Position numbers and translations under genes: made by a program
In this document: positions 10,030 to 20,837 of the stretch, piece after piece
Position numbering within the stretch: position 1 is the first letter of the stretch
How the letters are laid out: the number at the start of each line of letters is the position of its first letter
Notes under the pieces: generated by a model
Told to the model about the DNA's origin: nothing
Seen by the model: only the letters and a program-made list of their open reading frames with translations
Databases searched by the model: none
Origin: Cyanidiococcus yangmingshanensis
Lineage: Eukaryota > Rhodophyta > Bangiophyceae > Cyanidiales > Cyanidiaceae
Length of the DNA stretch: 64,000 bases
Assembly: GCA_013995675.1 (NCBI GenBank)
Contig: VWRR01000001.1
Coordinates: 930,001-994,000 of the forward strand
Direction: 5' to 3'

Positions 10030-12021
10030 AACCACGCGCGTCACGACCGCTGTGGCATCTGCTCGGCGAAATCCTGCATGGGATCGTCGTTGAATCGTGC
10101 GCCAGACTGCGTTCAAAAAAGAAGCTCTGGAACGTTCGACGGACCGTGATCCGTGCTCGCACCGCGCTCTTTCACGCGCATGTTGACGGGACGTTTGCCA
10201 CGCCGGTACGCGTTCACGCACAATGGTGAACGCAGTTGCTTTCATTCTGATGATTGGCATCCGCCGAAGGGACAACCATTCTGCTCGAGACGTCCGAGCT
10301 ATCGGAGATCGGCTGGGATCTCGTAATGCAGGCACTTGCTCGGCTGAGTCGTGTGGTGGCCATGCTGCCATGTTCGAATGCTCGTCCCGAGGATTCGACC
10401 GGTTCGCGCTCACGCCTGCAGAGACATCATTTCCTGGCATCGGCGCGGGTCGGACATGCTCATCATCAATAGGCAACGGACATTCTGTTGGTATCCGGGT
10501 TGGCCCTACAGCTGGTCCCTGGTCCTGATTAGGACCTTGCATCAATGCACTGTCCGACACATCGTTCTGAAACGCGTGGTCGAGGTGGCGTCGTCGCCTC
10601 CTCTCCCTCGTTGCCCTCCGAGCAGCAACCGTCGTCGACTTCTAGCGCGCGCGCTTGCCTGAATCTTTCCGACGAGGAATCGCTCCATAAGCCCTGATGA
10701 TCCACGCTTGCATCGTGAGGGCGCCTCGCTGGGTCACAATTCGCGTCGAATGGCCGGGCTCGTGATCTCGTGTCTCGTGTCTCAGAGCCAGAGACGGCAT
10801 TCCGCTGGCCTGATCTGTGCCGGCTCGACCGAGGCGTCCCTGGAATTCGAGTCATTCGGATTTGTTGCGCTACTGATGCATGCGTTGACATCGATGTGCC
10901 ACCTGGGGCAAGCTCGACTGGAGCCGTCGGTCGTATCTCTGGAAGCGGATAGGCACCAGATCTAGTTTTGAATGGCTCAAGAGACTTGCCCTTGTCGCTG
11001 AGTTTGCCTCCTGAGTCGCTCGTCTCCATGGGGATAGAGGGCAGCGACGACTGACGAATGGCCTTCAGGATTGGATGGGTTGTCGTTTCTGGCTCCAGAG
11101 GCGGGCGATCATCACCACAGACACACCTCGTCGGCTGCGGATCGAGTACCGGGGACAGCACCCCCGTCTCAACCCGACCATGGGGATGCATCGCGCTCCT
11201 TGAAGGTGAGCACGTTTGCTCCGACGACGTATCGTCCGATGCAGCGCCAAGATCGCTGCATGCCGCGTGAACAAGTGGTGGACGTTGCACTGGCGACGAT
11301 CGCTGCAGTCGATCCCGAAACCAAAACAAAAAACGCTGGTTTGCCAAATACGCTTGGCGGGCGCTGATTCCACGCAAATGATGCAGCGCTTTTTCATCCT
11401 GATGCTGATTTATCGCGAATGGCGGTTTGCGAGTTCGCTGCTCTGGTAACTGGTCCGTAAAATGCACCCAGAACGATGCGTCGCTGGGGACATACGCCCA
11501 CAGCTGCCCCGCGACCTGAGCAGGCTTCCACCACCACTCATCCAGCTGTCGTTTCCAAGATGCCCGTACTCATCTCCAGTAAAGAAACCGTATTCGGCAC
11601 TATAGACGATAGGTAGAAACCCCAGACGAAAACGCAGCGGCTCCAAGCTGCGCGCTGTTGCCCCGAACGAGAGTATGTCTCCTGGAGACAGACGGCGCTC
11701 TTCTGCCGGTCCGACCCACTCAGCCGGCGCGTTACGCGCCCTCGGATATACTCGAAGACCGTAACGAGAGATAACTAGCACAAATAGCGGTTGCGTGGTC
11801 CAAGCGCCCTCTCCAGCAGCACGCAACCACTCCTGGAAGCGACAGTGAACCCGCGACACACACCGGGCCTCGAGACCCACGGACTCTATATCGCGCCGTC
11901 CAAAACGCTCCGGCTTTCCTATGGGTCTTCCTATCCATATAATCTTTGGATTGCTTAGTAGCTCGATTCCGTTATCCGAGTGTACGTTGCTGTTCTCGTC
12001 GAATGGTTGCAGGTACCACAT
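10030..12021 (-). CDS. NBS1/nibrin-like protein with N-terminal FHA domain (frame-disrupted)
   Basis: The N-terminus from the ATG at 12021 begins MWYLQPFDENSN, runs through an FHA domain with IIWIGRPIGKPERFGRRDI, VSRVHCRFQ and RRLSPGDILSFGA, and continues with LRFRLGFLPIVYS. The MW start, the SRxH phosphothreonine-binding pattern and the 'SGDxIxFG ... FR' ending match nibrin, the MRE11-RAD50 partner that recruits ATM to DNA breaks. The next segment (RQAYLANQRFLFWFRDRLQR near 11330) could be BRCT, but this is weak. A long polar Ser/Pro/Arg-rich region follows, which is normal for NBS1. Near 10100 another frame gives an acidic stretch (FNDDPMQDFAEQMPQ) where an MRE11/ATM-binding tail would be expected. 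Frames change near 11450 and again near 10500 and 10100. Other FHA proteins remain possible. Confidence 0.55.
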
Positions 12022-12805
12022 GCACGAAAAGCGCGCGTAAACCGATGCGTGCGCCAGCGCTTGTTCCGTTTCGCTTCCGGCGGCGATCGATCCGCGTCGT
12101 CCCGGTCACGCGGTGCTGTTTCGGGTCATCATCGATGCTCTTCTCCAGGATTCGTTCTACGGTGTTTCCCCTTAACGGGGATCGGTATTGTCGAAATTGC
12201 TTATTGTGCGCGTCCTTGTCCACAAGCGGTCAAGATGCGCCATGCAGTTTTCGATCTGAACCACAACATCGCGTTCAAGGCATTATCCGGGAGAGTGACC
12301 CATTGCACAGGAGCATCGAGATACTGGTATTGTTCCGCCGCTTCGTGGCTTGCATAAACAGAGCCGCTATGTTCTCGTGGATCCCATTCATAGCACCCAT
12401 CGATGGAGGCGATGTACTGGCCCGGTCGTGCTACAGACTAGATCAGCTCATCATCGCATGCATTCGCGGAGTCTGGATCGATGGCGAGCAACCACAGCAG
12501 CGTGTTCGGTGCACGGGTGCCGCTGGCCACCGTGCTCGACGCGGTGTTCGAACGACACCCAAGCGGCCGTGACATCATTCCAGTGGAGGCCTCACCGACC
12601 AGTGGAATGCGGAAATGGGACAATCCGGTTCCACAGGGGATCCACGCACGATCGCGCATCGCCGGGCGGACATCCCGTGCGTCCCACGAACCGTACCTAT
12701 TCGAGGTCGCTCTCGCTGCGAGGCACGCAACGACTCTTCGTTTTTGAGGCTTTGTGTCGCTTGTGGTTGAGGGTTCATCTTCCGGACTGTATAGTCCTGG
12801 AACTC
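12022..12805. promoter_or_regulatory. Divergent intergenic region, NBS1-like / zinc transporter
   Basis: About 780 bases lie between divergent starts. The transporter frame is open back to 12350, but that part has no conserved character and I treat it as noncoding. A separate 88-codon open frame (12481-12747, beginning MASNHSSVFGARVPLATVLD) looks mildly protein-like and may be a small or upstream ORF. Confidence 0.35.
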
Positions 12806-14119
12806 ATGCTTGACGAAGAGCAGTCATTGCTTCCGTCTATCGGAGGAATGGGCGAATTGGTAGACTCGGAAGGGCGACAGCTTCGTACCCGAAGCCAACG
12901 GCTCGAGCGAGTCGCCCGCGACCGCCGAGCTCGACGGAAGCTGGTCTTCTCTGCTGTGCTCTGCTTTGTCTTTATGATCGCAGAGCTTCTTGGCGGCTAC
13001 ATCACGGGTTCTTTGGCCGTGATGACGGATGCGAGTCACCTCTTGTCAGACTTTGCTGGCTTCATCATCTCCTTGGTTGCCCTGCAGAAAAGTCGAAAAA
13101 GGGCGAATCAGATGCTCACATACGGTTACGGACGAGCGGAAGTGCTTGGCGCCTTTACCAGCATTCTATTGATCTGGACACTGACCGCAGTCCTGGTGTT
13201 GGAGGCCGTTCGACGAATCATCCATCCAGAGCCGGTCAAGGGCCGGCTCATGTTCATAATTGCTGTGGCGGGTATCTTCATCAACTTGGCTATGATGACC
13301 GTTTTGGGTCACGGTCATAGCCATGGGCACGAGCATGGTGGTCATGGACACGGCATACACGAGCACGCTGGCCACGACCACGTGGTGACTGACGATCATC
13401 TCAATTGTCCTTGGAAAGGGATCGACGCAACCCAGTCGTTCGAAACGACGAATCGGACGAGTCCAGTGGTCGTACCTGCTGCTGGCGACCAGCACCAGCA
13501 TCATGGAGAAGTAGACGAGTGTGAAGATGTATCCGTGGATATCGAGGCCCGGTCTACTTTGGGGAGCGCGGATCCAAGCAACACCGCGAAGCGAACGAGC
13601 TCCGTCGCCCGCACAGTCTCCGAAAGTGTCAATGTTCATGCTGCCTATTTGCATGTTCTTGGTGATTTGATCCAGAGCATTGGTGTTGCGGTTGCCGCGC
13701 TTTTGATTTGGTGGCGCCCTCAGTGGTCATTGGCAGACCCGCTATGCACGCTTTTCTTCTCCGCCATTGTGCTGTACACAACGCTGCGACTGATTGGCGA
13801 CATTGTCCAAGTGCTCATGGAAGGTACCCCTTCTAATATCAACACCCGTGACGTGTACGCGGCACTCGTCTCGATTGATGGCGTCTCGGAGGTCCAGGAT
13901 CTGCATATTTGGAGTCTATCAGTGGGGCGGGCCGCGTTGAGTGCCAAGTTGCGATGCGACGCCAGTGTCACAGACGCTCACCAGGTAACCATGGCAGCCG
14001 AGCAGGTTTGCGCGCAACAGTTCGGGATCGAACACGCGACGATTCAGGTTAATTGCGTTAACCCATCATGTTGCCCGCCCATCGAACATTTTGAATGTGT
14101 TTCGCCCGGCAAAGGATGA
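12806..14119 (+). CDS. Zinc transporter of the CDF family (ZnT/MTP type)
   Basis: This 437-residue cation diffusion facilitator exchanges Zn2+ (possibly other divalent metals) for protons across an internal membrane such as the vacuole. Six membrane helices are evident, beginning VFSAVLCFVFMIAELLGGY. The first metal site is in TM2 (MTDASHLLSDFAG: HxxxD) and the partner site in TM5 (YLHVLGDLIQSIGVA: HxxxD). Between TM4 and TM5 lies a histidine-rich cytosolic loop (GHGHSHGHEHGGHGHG, then HEHAGHDH) followed by a polar insert. The C-terminal cytosolic domain includes VSEVQDLHIWSLSVG and ends with a Cys-rich CVNPSCCPP. The ATG at 12806 is chosen because conservation begins just after it. The frame is intact. 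Metal selectivity is inferred from the His-rich loop and the HD-HD sites. Confidence 0.9.
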   Translation: MLDEEQSLLPSIGGMGELVDSEGRQLRTRSQRLERVARDRRARRKLVFSAVLCFVFMIAELLGGYITGSLAVMTDASHLLSDFAGFIISLVALQKSRKRANQMLTYGYGRAEVLGAFTSILLIWTLTAVLVLEAVRRIIHPEPVKGRLMFIIAVAGIFINLAMMTVLGHGHSHGHEHGGHGHGIHEHAGHDHVVTDDHLNCPWKGIDATQSFETTNRTSPVVVPAAGDQHQHHGEVDECEDVSVDIEARSTLGSADPSNTAKRTSSVARTVSESVNVHAAYLHVLGDLIQSIGVAVAALLIWWRPQWSLADPLCTLFFSAIVLYTTLRLIGDIVQVLMEGTPSNINTRDVYAALVSIDGVSEVQDLHIWSLSVGRAALSAKLRCDASVTDAHQVTMAAEQVCAQQFGIEHATIQVNCVNPSCCPPIEHFECVSPGKG

Positions 14120-14160
14120 ACATCTAGGATCGGTATGATGGAGCGCAGTCTCCATGTAGC

Positions 14161-15860
14161 CTAGCGTCCTTGCTCGACTCCGTTCAGGGTTGGAAAGTGA
14201 TTACCCGTCCATGGTTTGAACCCAAGATCCTGCATGGTCTTCATCAGGAGGGACGTTGCCTTGGATGAACGGACGAGATTCTCTTCTGTTCGAAGCGAGT
14301 GCTCGCTACTGGATAACGATTGCGGGCGCTCTATATCACGTTTGCTTTTCTCATGATGAACATGAACGCAGTGCACCAACCATCTGGAGCGACTGCACTT
14401 TGAGGAACCCCATCCGAGTGACGAGCGGTAGATTGCGATCCTTCTCTGAAGGAGGACGAAAACGAACGCGTAGGTTCCACTGGGACAGCGCCCGTCAACT
14501 GCCGTATCCAGACTTGGTGTCGGGTGAATGCACGAAACACAACTGCATTTGTATTTGAGCGATCGAGTCTCTCTTGTCCGTATCGATCAACGCTCCGATG
14601 AGGGGATTCCTCCCTTACGACCTGAGCAGTCATTGTGTGGATCTATCGGGGCGTGGTCGGATAGTGCTTGATGCTTTCGAGAAGAGAGGCACTCTGTATG
14701 GCTTTGTGTGTGCACTCCGCCTTCCCGAACGGATAGCGCGGGTCGCACTCGTGCTCCGTGGCGCGGTCAAATGGACTCGAGACCGCTTGATTTTCGCTAG
14801 TATGTTCACTGTTGGTTCGCGTTCGTCCTAGAACCATCGTTCTTATTGCCACGACCGCGATGCTTCATGGAGACAGTGGTGGTCTCGACGCTTGCCGCAT
14901 TCCAGGTCATGCTATGGACGATATCGCTGACACGGTTCAGAGGGCGTCGCGATATATCCAGCTATGTAAGACAGGTGTTTAAAGCAACTCGTCTATCATT
15001 TCGGCTGTGTTGGACACCTCTGGACACCAGATCTCCCGAATGCAGCGATGTTCAAGTCGCATTCTTTGTGAAATCTCCTGTCGACAGAAAAAAAAACATG
15101 TTCAGGCGGCCTACCGTAGCTGGCGTCTTCGGAATGGAACACACCATTCGGCTCGGATGAGTCCATCGTACGATCAGGAATCAGCTCGTTCGGCTGGTTT
15201 TGCGACGCTCTCTCGAAGACCAAACTGTGGCTTGGAGATAGCGAAACAAGCCGGAACGCGTTGGCTCGAGGCGCTGGCATCTTCGGCTGGCCAGCACACA
15301 AACCCCGACTCCTCTAAGCAAAGGAAGGCCTCTCAATCGGTACCCTTTCGGATCGGTGTCGATCAAGAGTGCAGTTCGCCCTACATGATGATATGTGCTG
15401 AAGACGACACATGCAACATAGTCTCTGGACACCTGAGCATTCACCCAGTCCTTTTCATTGCCCACGAAGCTAAAGGCTGTGATTTGGTCTCGTCAGCAAA
15501 CCCCAACCAGCGACGAAAGAAATTTCAAACCAGAACCCCTACTGGCTGCTCTGGGGTTCCGCTTCGGCTTGAGCGCATCGGCACCACCACCAAATGCGCC
15601 CCAGCGACCATCCAAAGAGATGAGCAGACCACCAGTGACCCATCTAACGCGTCCATCACTCGAGTGAGACCGGTGTCATGATGAATGCTCTGGGACGATA
15701 CCGAATCGAACACCACGACTCGACGATGTGGCATCGCTCCAGCCATCTTCGCGCCCCAGTCCCTACCTAGGAACAGACCCATGGATAGACGGGTCTCCTG
15801 GACGTCGAGATAACGATCGCCACTCGTCTCGTATGGCGTTCGGCTCAACACCAGAGACAC
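14161..15860 (-). CDS. Uncharacterised reverse-strand gene, frame-disrupted
   Basis: Several protein-like stretches lie in order on the reverse strand in different frames. They include DWGAKMAGAMPHRRVVVFDS near 15750, LLISLDGRWGAFGGGADALK near 15600, FVGNEKDWVNAQVSRDYVAC near 15440, GRTALLIDTDPKGYRLRGLP near 15350, and a final LLMKTMQDLGFKPWTGN near 14200. I cannot name the family. The region has at least five frame changes, so it may be a decayed gene or an error-rich assembly patch. It lies downstream of the zinc transporter in convergent orientation, with stop-to-stop spacing of about 40 bases. The start is uncertain; 15860 is simply the upper end of the first long open segment. Confidence 0.4.
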
Positions 15861-16668
15861 TTGGGAAACGGAGCAATTTCAATTCACGAATGATGAGGAT
15901 ACGAAACCCTCTTCGAAAAATTCGAATCTGATCTCTGTCTGTCTGTCTGTCTCTCTCTCACTGGGCAAACGTCGATCCCCTCACGAGAGGATACCACCAC
16001 TTGACCGTACAAGTCATGGCTCTGGTGACTGCCGCCTCGCATGCGCACCACTGTTTGTTTCTGGTACGGAGTCGTGGTTTCGCTGCTCGGCACGGCGTTG
16101 CGACCGACCTCGAGCCTTTGGTGAAACGCTTTGTTTGCACCGAGTATGCTCCCGACGATCCGTTCTTGATGGTGACACTGAGCGTCTTTCAGAACCTTGA
16201 CAATATTCATCGTACCATCCTTGTCGACGAGTCGTCTCGCCAGTATTCATTCGTCACTGATGAGAAACGCTATTTTCGGGGCAGCATGCCAGCAAGAAAT
16301 CGAAAAGAGAAGCGAGCATGAACGAGAGAGATCAGGAAAGCGTCTGCGCTCCTGACAAGCCTCACGGAGACATCCGCCTATTTTCCTCAACTGGAATGCT
16401 TGACCAGCATTGAGCCTATCGAATCGCCAATGGGATGCTTTTGAAAAAAAGAGTCTGGTAGGGTCGACTCGTGCAAAGTTCGCAAACGGATCACCGCAGT
16501 GCGGTGTCCCGGTTCTAGGCGGCCGGACACGAGAGATGCGGCCACGGAAACCAATCGCAATCTCCAGGCAAGCGAAGCGAATGATCGACTCTGTTGCGGG
16601 ACTAGTTAGCAGTGTCGAACGATCGAATATAAACGACTGGAAGAGAATGAAGCAAGCGTTTATCCTCA
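15861..16668. other. Gap with a tetranucleotide tract and a possible small + strand ORF
   Basis: It holds a TCTG/TC-rich microsatellite around 15931-15959. On the + strand an open frame at 16001-16321 reads protein-like in its second half (APDDPFLMVTLSVFQNLDNI) but has no recognised relatives. It may be an upstream exon-like or broken part of the PyrP2-like gene, or a separate small gene. Confidence 0.35.
15931..15959. repeat. TCTG/TC microsatellite
   Basis: Several tandem TCTG units are followed by a TC run, in the gap between two genes. Confidence 0.85.
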
Positions 16669-17954
16669 GTGCGAAGGTTCACTGGAGGATACGGACCTCG
16701 GGTGTTGTCAGCAAGCAGCGGTGTCTGGCCACGTCTCTGTCACGCGCGTCGATTCCAGGCCCAGGAGCTTCAGCGTTTTGCGGAGCGCACGGCGCACGCA
16801 TCCGTACTCGATCGCGCCAAGGAAGCGCTCATCAGGTCAATGAACTTGAAGAAAACAGCACATACCAAAATCTACTTCCCTACGGGACCTCTTAGACTGC
16901 ACGCAGTGTTTCTGCCTCCTGACGACGAGACCGAGACCTCGGGGACACGCTCGGGGCAGCCTCGAAACGTCAACAAGAGCCACGTCGTCTTCAGCTCAAG
17001 CCGGAGATAGCCGTCTACAAGACGAAAACGACGATGAAGAGGTTGAGGAAGACGACGAGGGCGCGGCGCTGGATGCGGAACAGGAACTGCTTGCCGATAT
17101 CACGGAACGGTACGAGACTTGGAAGAGCCAGGCACAGCGCAAGTCACTCAGTGCCATGCGTGCTGGCGAGGAAATCTACATGGACGCATACGATCTGAAT
17201 GAGCGATTTCGACCGGATTACTGGCAACGGTTGCGTATCGTGCTGGAGCCAGAGGAGGCCTTTGCCAATATATTCAAGTTAGAGGGTGTTATGAGTGCGA
17301 ACGCACACGCGATTGAGTATGCGGACTTGGAAACAACTCGCTGACGAGCTCGGTAAGGAGGTGCCTGACGAGGATATTGTCCAACATGCCTATCATTTGC
17401 GACCGGAACGAATCGTTCAAGGGATCCTTCGCTGGACAGATAACTGGCGTGAGGTCAGAAGGATTGTCTATCGTCAGAGCGAAATCTACAGAGAACGTTT
17501 CCTCGCGGAGCAGCATCGGCCGACAACTGGCCTGCTGAACTGGCTCCAGCTGCTTCATAGATACGATATGCCATGTGTCGTGTTCAGTCGGATGGATCGG
17601 CTGAGTGTCCACAAAGCCCTGTCCGACATGGGCGTCGAGAGTCTTTTCCCTGTCCGAGTCACGGCGGAGGATGAGGTTGAGACAGCAATCCAGTATCTTC
17701 TGGTGGCTTGCATGAAACTGAAACGCGCGCCCCAGAAATCTGTGGTCTACGAGGATAATCCGCGAGGGATCCTGGCTGCCCACGAGGTGTTTAGCAAGGC
17801 CGTTGCGCTTGTCGGTCTCTTCCGCGCCTACGACCTGAACGCAGCTGACCTCACCATTGAGGACTTTGAGGAGCTGCGGGTCATGAATGTGAGACGACTC
17901 TTCTCCGATCAGGAGGAGCTTGCACCCCAGTTCGAACTGGATCGTTGGCGGTAG
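16669..17954 (+). CDS. HAD-superfamily protein, plant PyrP2-like (riboflavin pathway phosphatase family)
   Basis: The C-terminal 270 residues follow the plant plastid HAD protein identified as pyrimidine phosphatase PyrP2, which removes phosphate from a riboflavin precursor. Matching blocks are VLEPEEAFANIFKLEGVMSA, WKQLADELGKEVPDEDIV, RIVQGILRWTDNW, PCVVFSRMDRLSVHKALSDM, APQKSVVYEDNPRGILAAHE, and DLTIEDFEELRVMNVRRL near the end. The HAD nucleophile motif DxDG appears as KLEG here; the plant relatives as I recall them also carry a Glu-type variant. The N-terminal 120 residues are basic and Ser/Arg-rich, fitting a plastid transit peptide, followed by an acidic stretch (ENDDEEVEEDDEG). Frames change near 17005 and at 17325 (one extra base within the HAD core). 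The start at 16669 is a best guess. Confidence 0.65.
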
Positions 17955-18109
17955 GCATTCGCCTCCTGTTGCAGCCATTTGGAACGCCGATACCAGCGCA
18001 TGCAAGATCGGATCCTGGTCCCGACTGAATTCAGAGAATCAGTGGGCCAACGCTACCCTTGGATGATCCATGATACCGTGCAGCAGCGAACCCGCTCCTT
18101 GCAATACGT

Positions 18110-18662
18110 TTAGCAAATTGACTCTAACAGGGCCTGAAGCTCGCGAGAGCGTTCCCGGGTGTGCAGCAGGTCGTCGATACCGGTCGAGTCCGGATGCCGC
18201 CAGCAATGCACCATTGCGTCGGAATGCGAGCTCGCAAGCCACTCCTTGAAAAATGAACTGCCCCAGCGGCAGACACAACGTCTCTACAATTATTTCGATG
18301 AATGCAGCAGTCGATTCTGCCGAAGCATCTACCGACAGGGACACGAACCCGCCCTCATCCGTTGCGCCCGCAACCGCAAGTTTATGCCCCGGCTCCGAAC
18401 ATCGCTCGAACCGTGTACGAACGAGCGACTCGGGAAACTGACACGAGTAATGAAAGGAGACACACTCATCTTGCTGCCAAGACCTGTTCGTTAAAAGGTG
18501 GGAACCCTTATTCAGGAAGAAAGTTCGATCACTCCCTGTAGACTGCGAACATACGAGCAGATGCGTTTTCTTCGTCCCGTCGTTCAACTCTGATAGCGCA
18601 GCTGATACTGGTTCCTTCATCGTTCCAGCAGAACCTCTCTTCCGTAAACCTTGTCCAGTCAC
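18110..18662 (-). CDS. Uncharacterised small protein, frame-disrupted
   Basis: A reverse-strand gene of about 180 residues. The start MTGQGLRKRGSAGTMKE leads to a hydrophobic-amphipathic middle (DEGGFVSLSVDASAESTAAF; IEIIVETLCLPLGQFIFQG). After a frame change near 18240 it gives a coherent C-terminus (SHSDAMVHCWRHPD, then IDDLLHTRERSRELQALLES) and a stop at 18110. The second frame is preferred because its helix is much more protein-like than the extension of the first. I do not recognise a family. It is convergent with the PyrP2-like gene, about 155 bases away, and divergent from the NADH dehydrogenase. Confidence 0.45.
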
Positions 18663-18874
18663 AGATGATCCATCGTATGTCGTGAAGCAAGCGAGCCAGG
18701 CTGATGCGCTGGCCTTCTATCTGCAGCGTCTCTGGTACAGGTGTCGGGCGAGGCCAGTCTCAAAACGCCGCCCTTCATATCGATCGAACCACAATCATCG
18801 GCTCGATCGAGCATCCGCGCTCACCGCCATCGCTTCGAGACACTCCTATTTACGAGACCGTGCTAGGCTTCGAA

Positions 18875-20837
18875 ATGCCTATTCATCGCTCTGGCATGGC
18901 GTTCGTGGGTGCTGTCCTTGTTCAGAATGGGCAACTAGAATCCTTTACATCATCATATGGGTTAGACAGGCGGCATCGTTCGTGGGTGACGGGTGCGCAG
19001 CTGGCTCGTCAACCGCTGCGGCGATCTGGTGATCGACGTCCCCTTCGTTTGTCGTTGGACGAGGAGCGCTCCGTGAAGACCGACGAAAAGCCTGTGAGAC
19101 AACCGGAACCCTTGCCGACGAAACCAGGTAATGGTTCGGAAGCGTCACCACCTCCGCCCGTAGAGACGCGTGGGCGACGCAGTACAGTACCTGGGGTTGT
19201 TGTGGGATCGCACGCTCGACACGTTCGAGGACGCCCTATTGCACCTTCGTCGCCAGTTTTTCTGGCAAGGCGAGTTCCTTCGCTCGAGCGAGCGTCCAAA
19301 GCCGCGGTTGGTCATTTTGGGGACCGGCTGGGTTGGTCATGCGATGGTGAAAATTGTCGATATCGACAAGTACGATGTGATCGTGATATCACCACGAAAC
19401 TATTTCCTCTTTCAGCCGATGTTGCCATCCTCAGCACTCGGAATTGTCGAATTTCGCTCGTGCTGTGAGCCGATTCTTCGTGCGAATCCGTTTATCATCT
19501 ATTACGAGGCGGAGGCGGTGGCCGTCGACGTCGAGCGGCGGGTCGTCAAGTGTCGCGCCAAAGTTCGTCGTCGTGGGGCACTGTCTGTGGGCTCCGAGGA
19601 TAACGGCGGTGTGTCGTCTACTCCCGAAACGAGCCGTGAGCAGCACGCGCTGGAACCACGCGCTCAGGCGGTGTCGAACACGGATGAGATCATCGGTGTC
19701 CGTGAGTTCGAGGTACCCTACACGTACTGCGTCGTCGGGATTGGCTCCGCAGTGAACACATTCAACACTCCTGGCGTGAAGGAAAACTGTTTCTTTCTGA
19801 AAGAGATCCCAGATGCTCGAAAAATCCGTTCGGAAGTGGTGCGTATTTTTGAGGAGGCCAACCTACCGGAGACCTCGGACGAGGAGCGGCGTCGTCTCCT
19901 GCATTTTGTGGTTGTTGGTGGCGGTCCAACAGGGGTCGAATTTGCTGGCGAACTACACGATTTCCTTGTCGAAGATGCGGTGAAATACTACAAGAAACTG
20001 TTGAAGGATGTTCAGGTCACGTTATTGCAGTCTGGTCAGACCATTCTGAATCAGTTCGACAAATCACTACAGGATCGCGCGCTCCAGAACATGCGAGCAG
20101 CCAAGATCAACGTTCGCACCGGCTGCCGAGTCGTTAGGATCACCGACACCGACATCTATCTCCAGGACGGCTCAGTGCTGCCCTATGGGATGTGTGTTTG
20201 GGCGGCGGGTGTCGGGCCGCAGAAACTCGTCACTGATCTCATTCAATCGATTCCGGCACAGAGAGATTTCAAGAAGCGCCAGCTTGTCGTGGATGATTGG
20301 CTGCGAGTGATAGGCGCAGAGGGCGTGTTCGCGGCCGGCGACTGTGCAACGAACCTTCACGAGCCGTTGCCAGCGACCGCGCAAGTGGCAGGACAACAGG
20401 GTGCCTACCTCGCGCGTCTCCTGAATCGGGAGTACTGCCTCGATTGCGATATCCCTGAGCGCACCGAATATACGCGCACCTGGATTGATCGTGCCCGTTT
20501 CGCAAAACCCTTCCAGTTTCTCTCGTTTGGCCTACTTGCCTACATCGGTCGCGAACGGGCCATGGCTCAGATAGAAATGGGTGATGCCTCAGTCAAACTC
20601 AGTGGTACGCTCACTTACTTGATCTGGCGCTCCGTTTACGCGGTGAAACAGGTCAGCATGCGCAACCGCATCCTGATCACTTTGACTGGATCAAGGCTTC
20701 GATCTTTGGCCGCGACATTAGTCAGTTCTGATGCGATGACGGCGGGACTCAGCTTCATTCGCCGAGGAGACGAGTCGGTGACGGACCGGAATCGGTATGC
20801 AAATACGCTTGTTGTGTCGAGCTATAAATACTTTTAA
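18875..20837 (+). CDS. Type II NADH dehydrogenase (NDH-2, alternative NAD(P)H:quinone oxidoreductase)
   Basis: This is a single-subunit FAD enzyme that passes electrons from NAD(P)H to quinone without pumping protons, normally on the mitochondrial inner membrane. Two Rossmann motifs are clear: RLVILGTGWVGHAM (FAD) and FVVVGGGPTGVEFAGELHDF (NADH). Further family blocks are SPRNYFLFQPMLPS, CVVGIGSAVNTFNTPGVKEN, GVFAAGDCATN and a C-terminal segment GTLTYLIWRSVYAVKQVSMR. I see no EF-hand insert. From 19170 to the stop the frame is intact (about 550 codons), but it is bounded by an in-frame stop at 19161 and has no ATG. An ATG at 18875 in another frame supplies an Arg/Ser-rich presequence-like N-terminus, so one indel near 19165 is likely. 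Confidence 0.9.

Noticed and set aside
12350-12805. N-terminal extension of the zinc transporter
   Set aside because: The frame is open, but it lacks membrane helices or conserved residues. CDF similarity begins after the ATG at 12806.
15007-15681. 224-codon + strand ORF
   Set aside because: It is antisense to the better-supported reverse-strand blocks and lacks protein-like composition.
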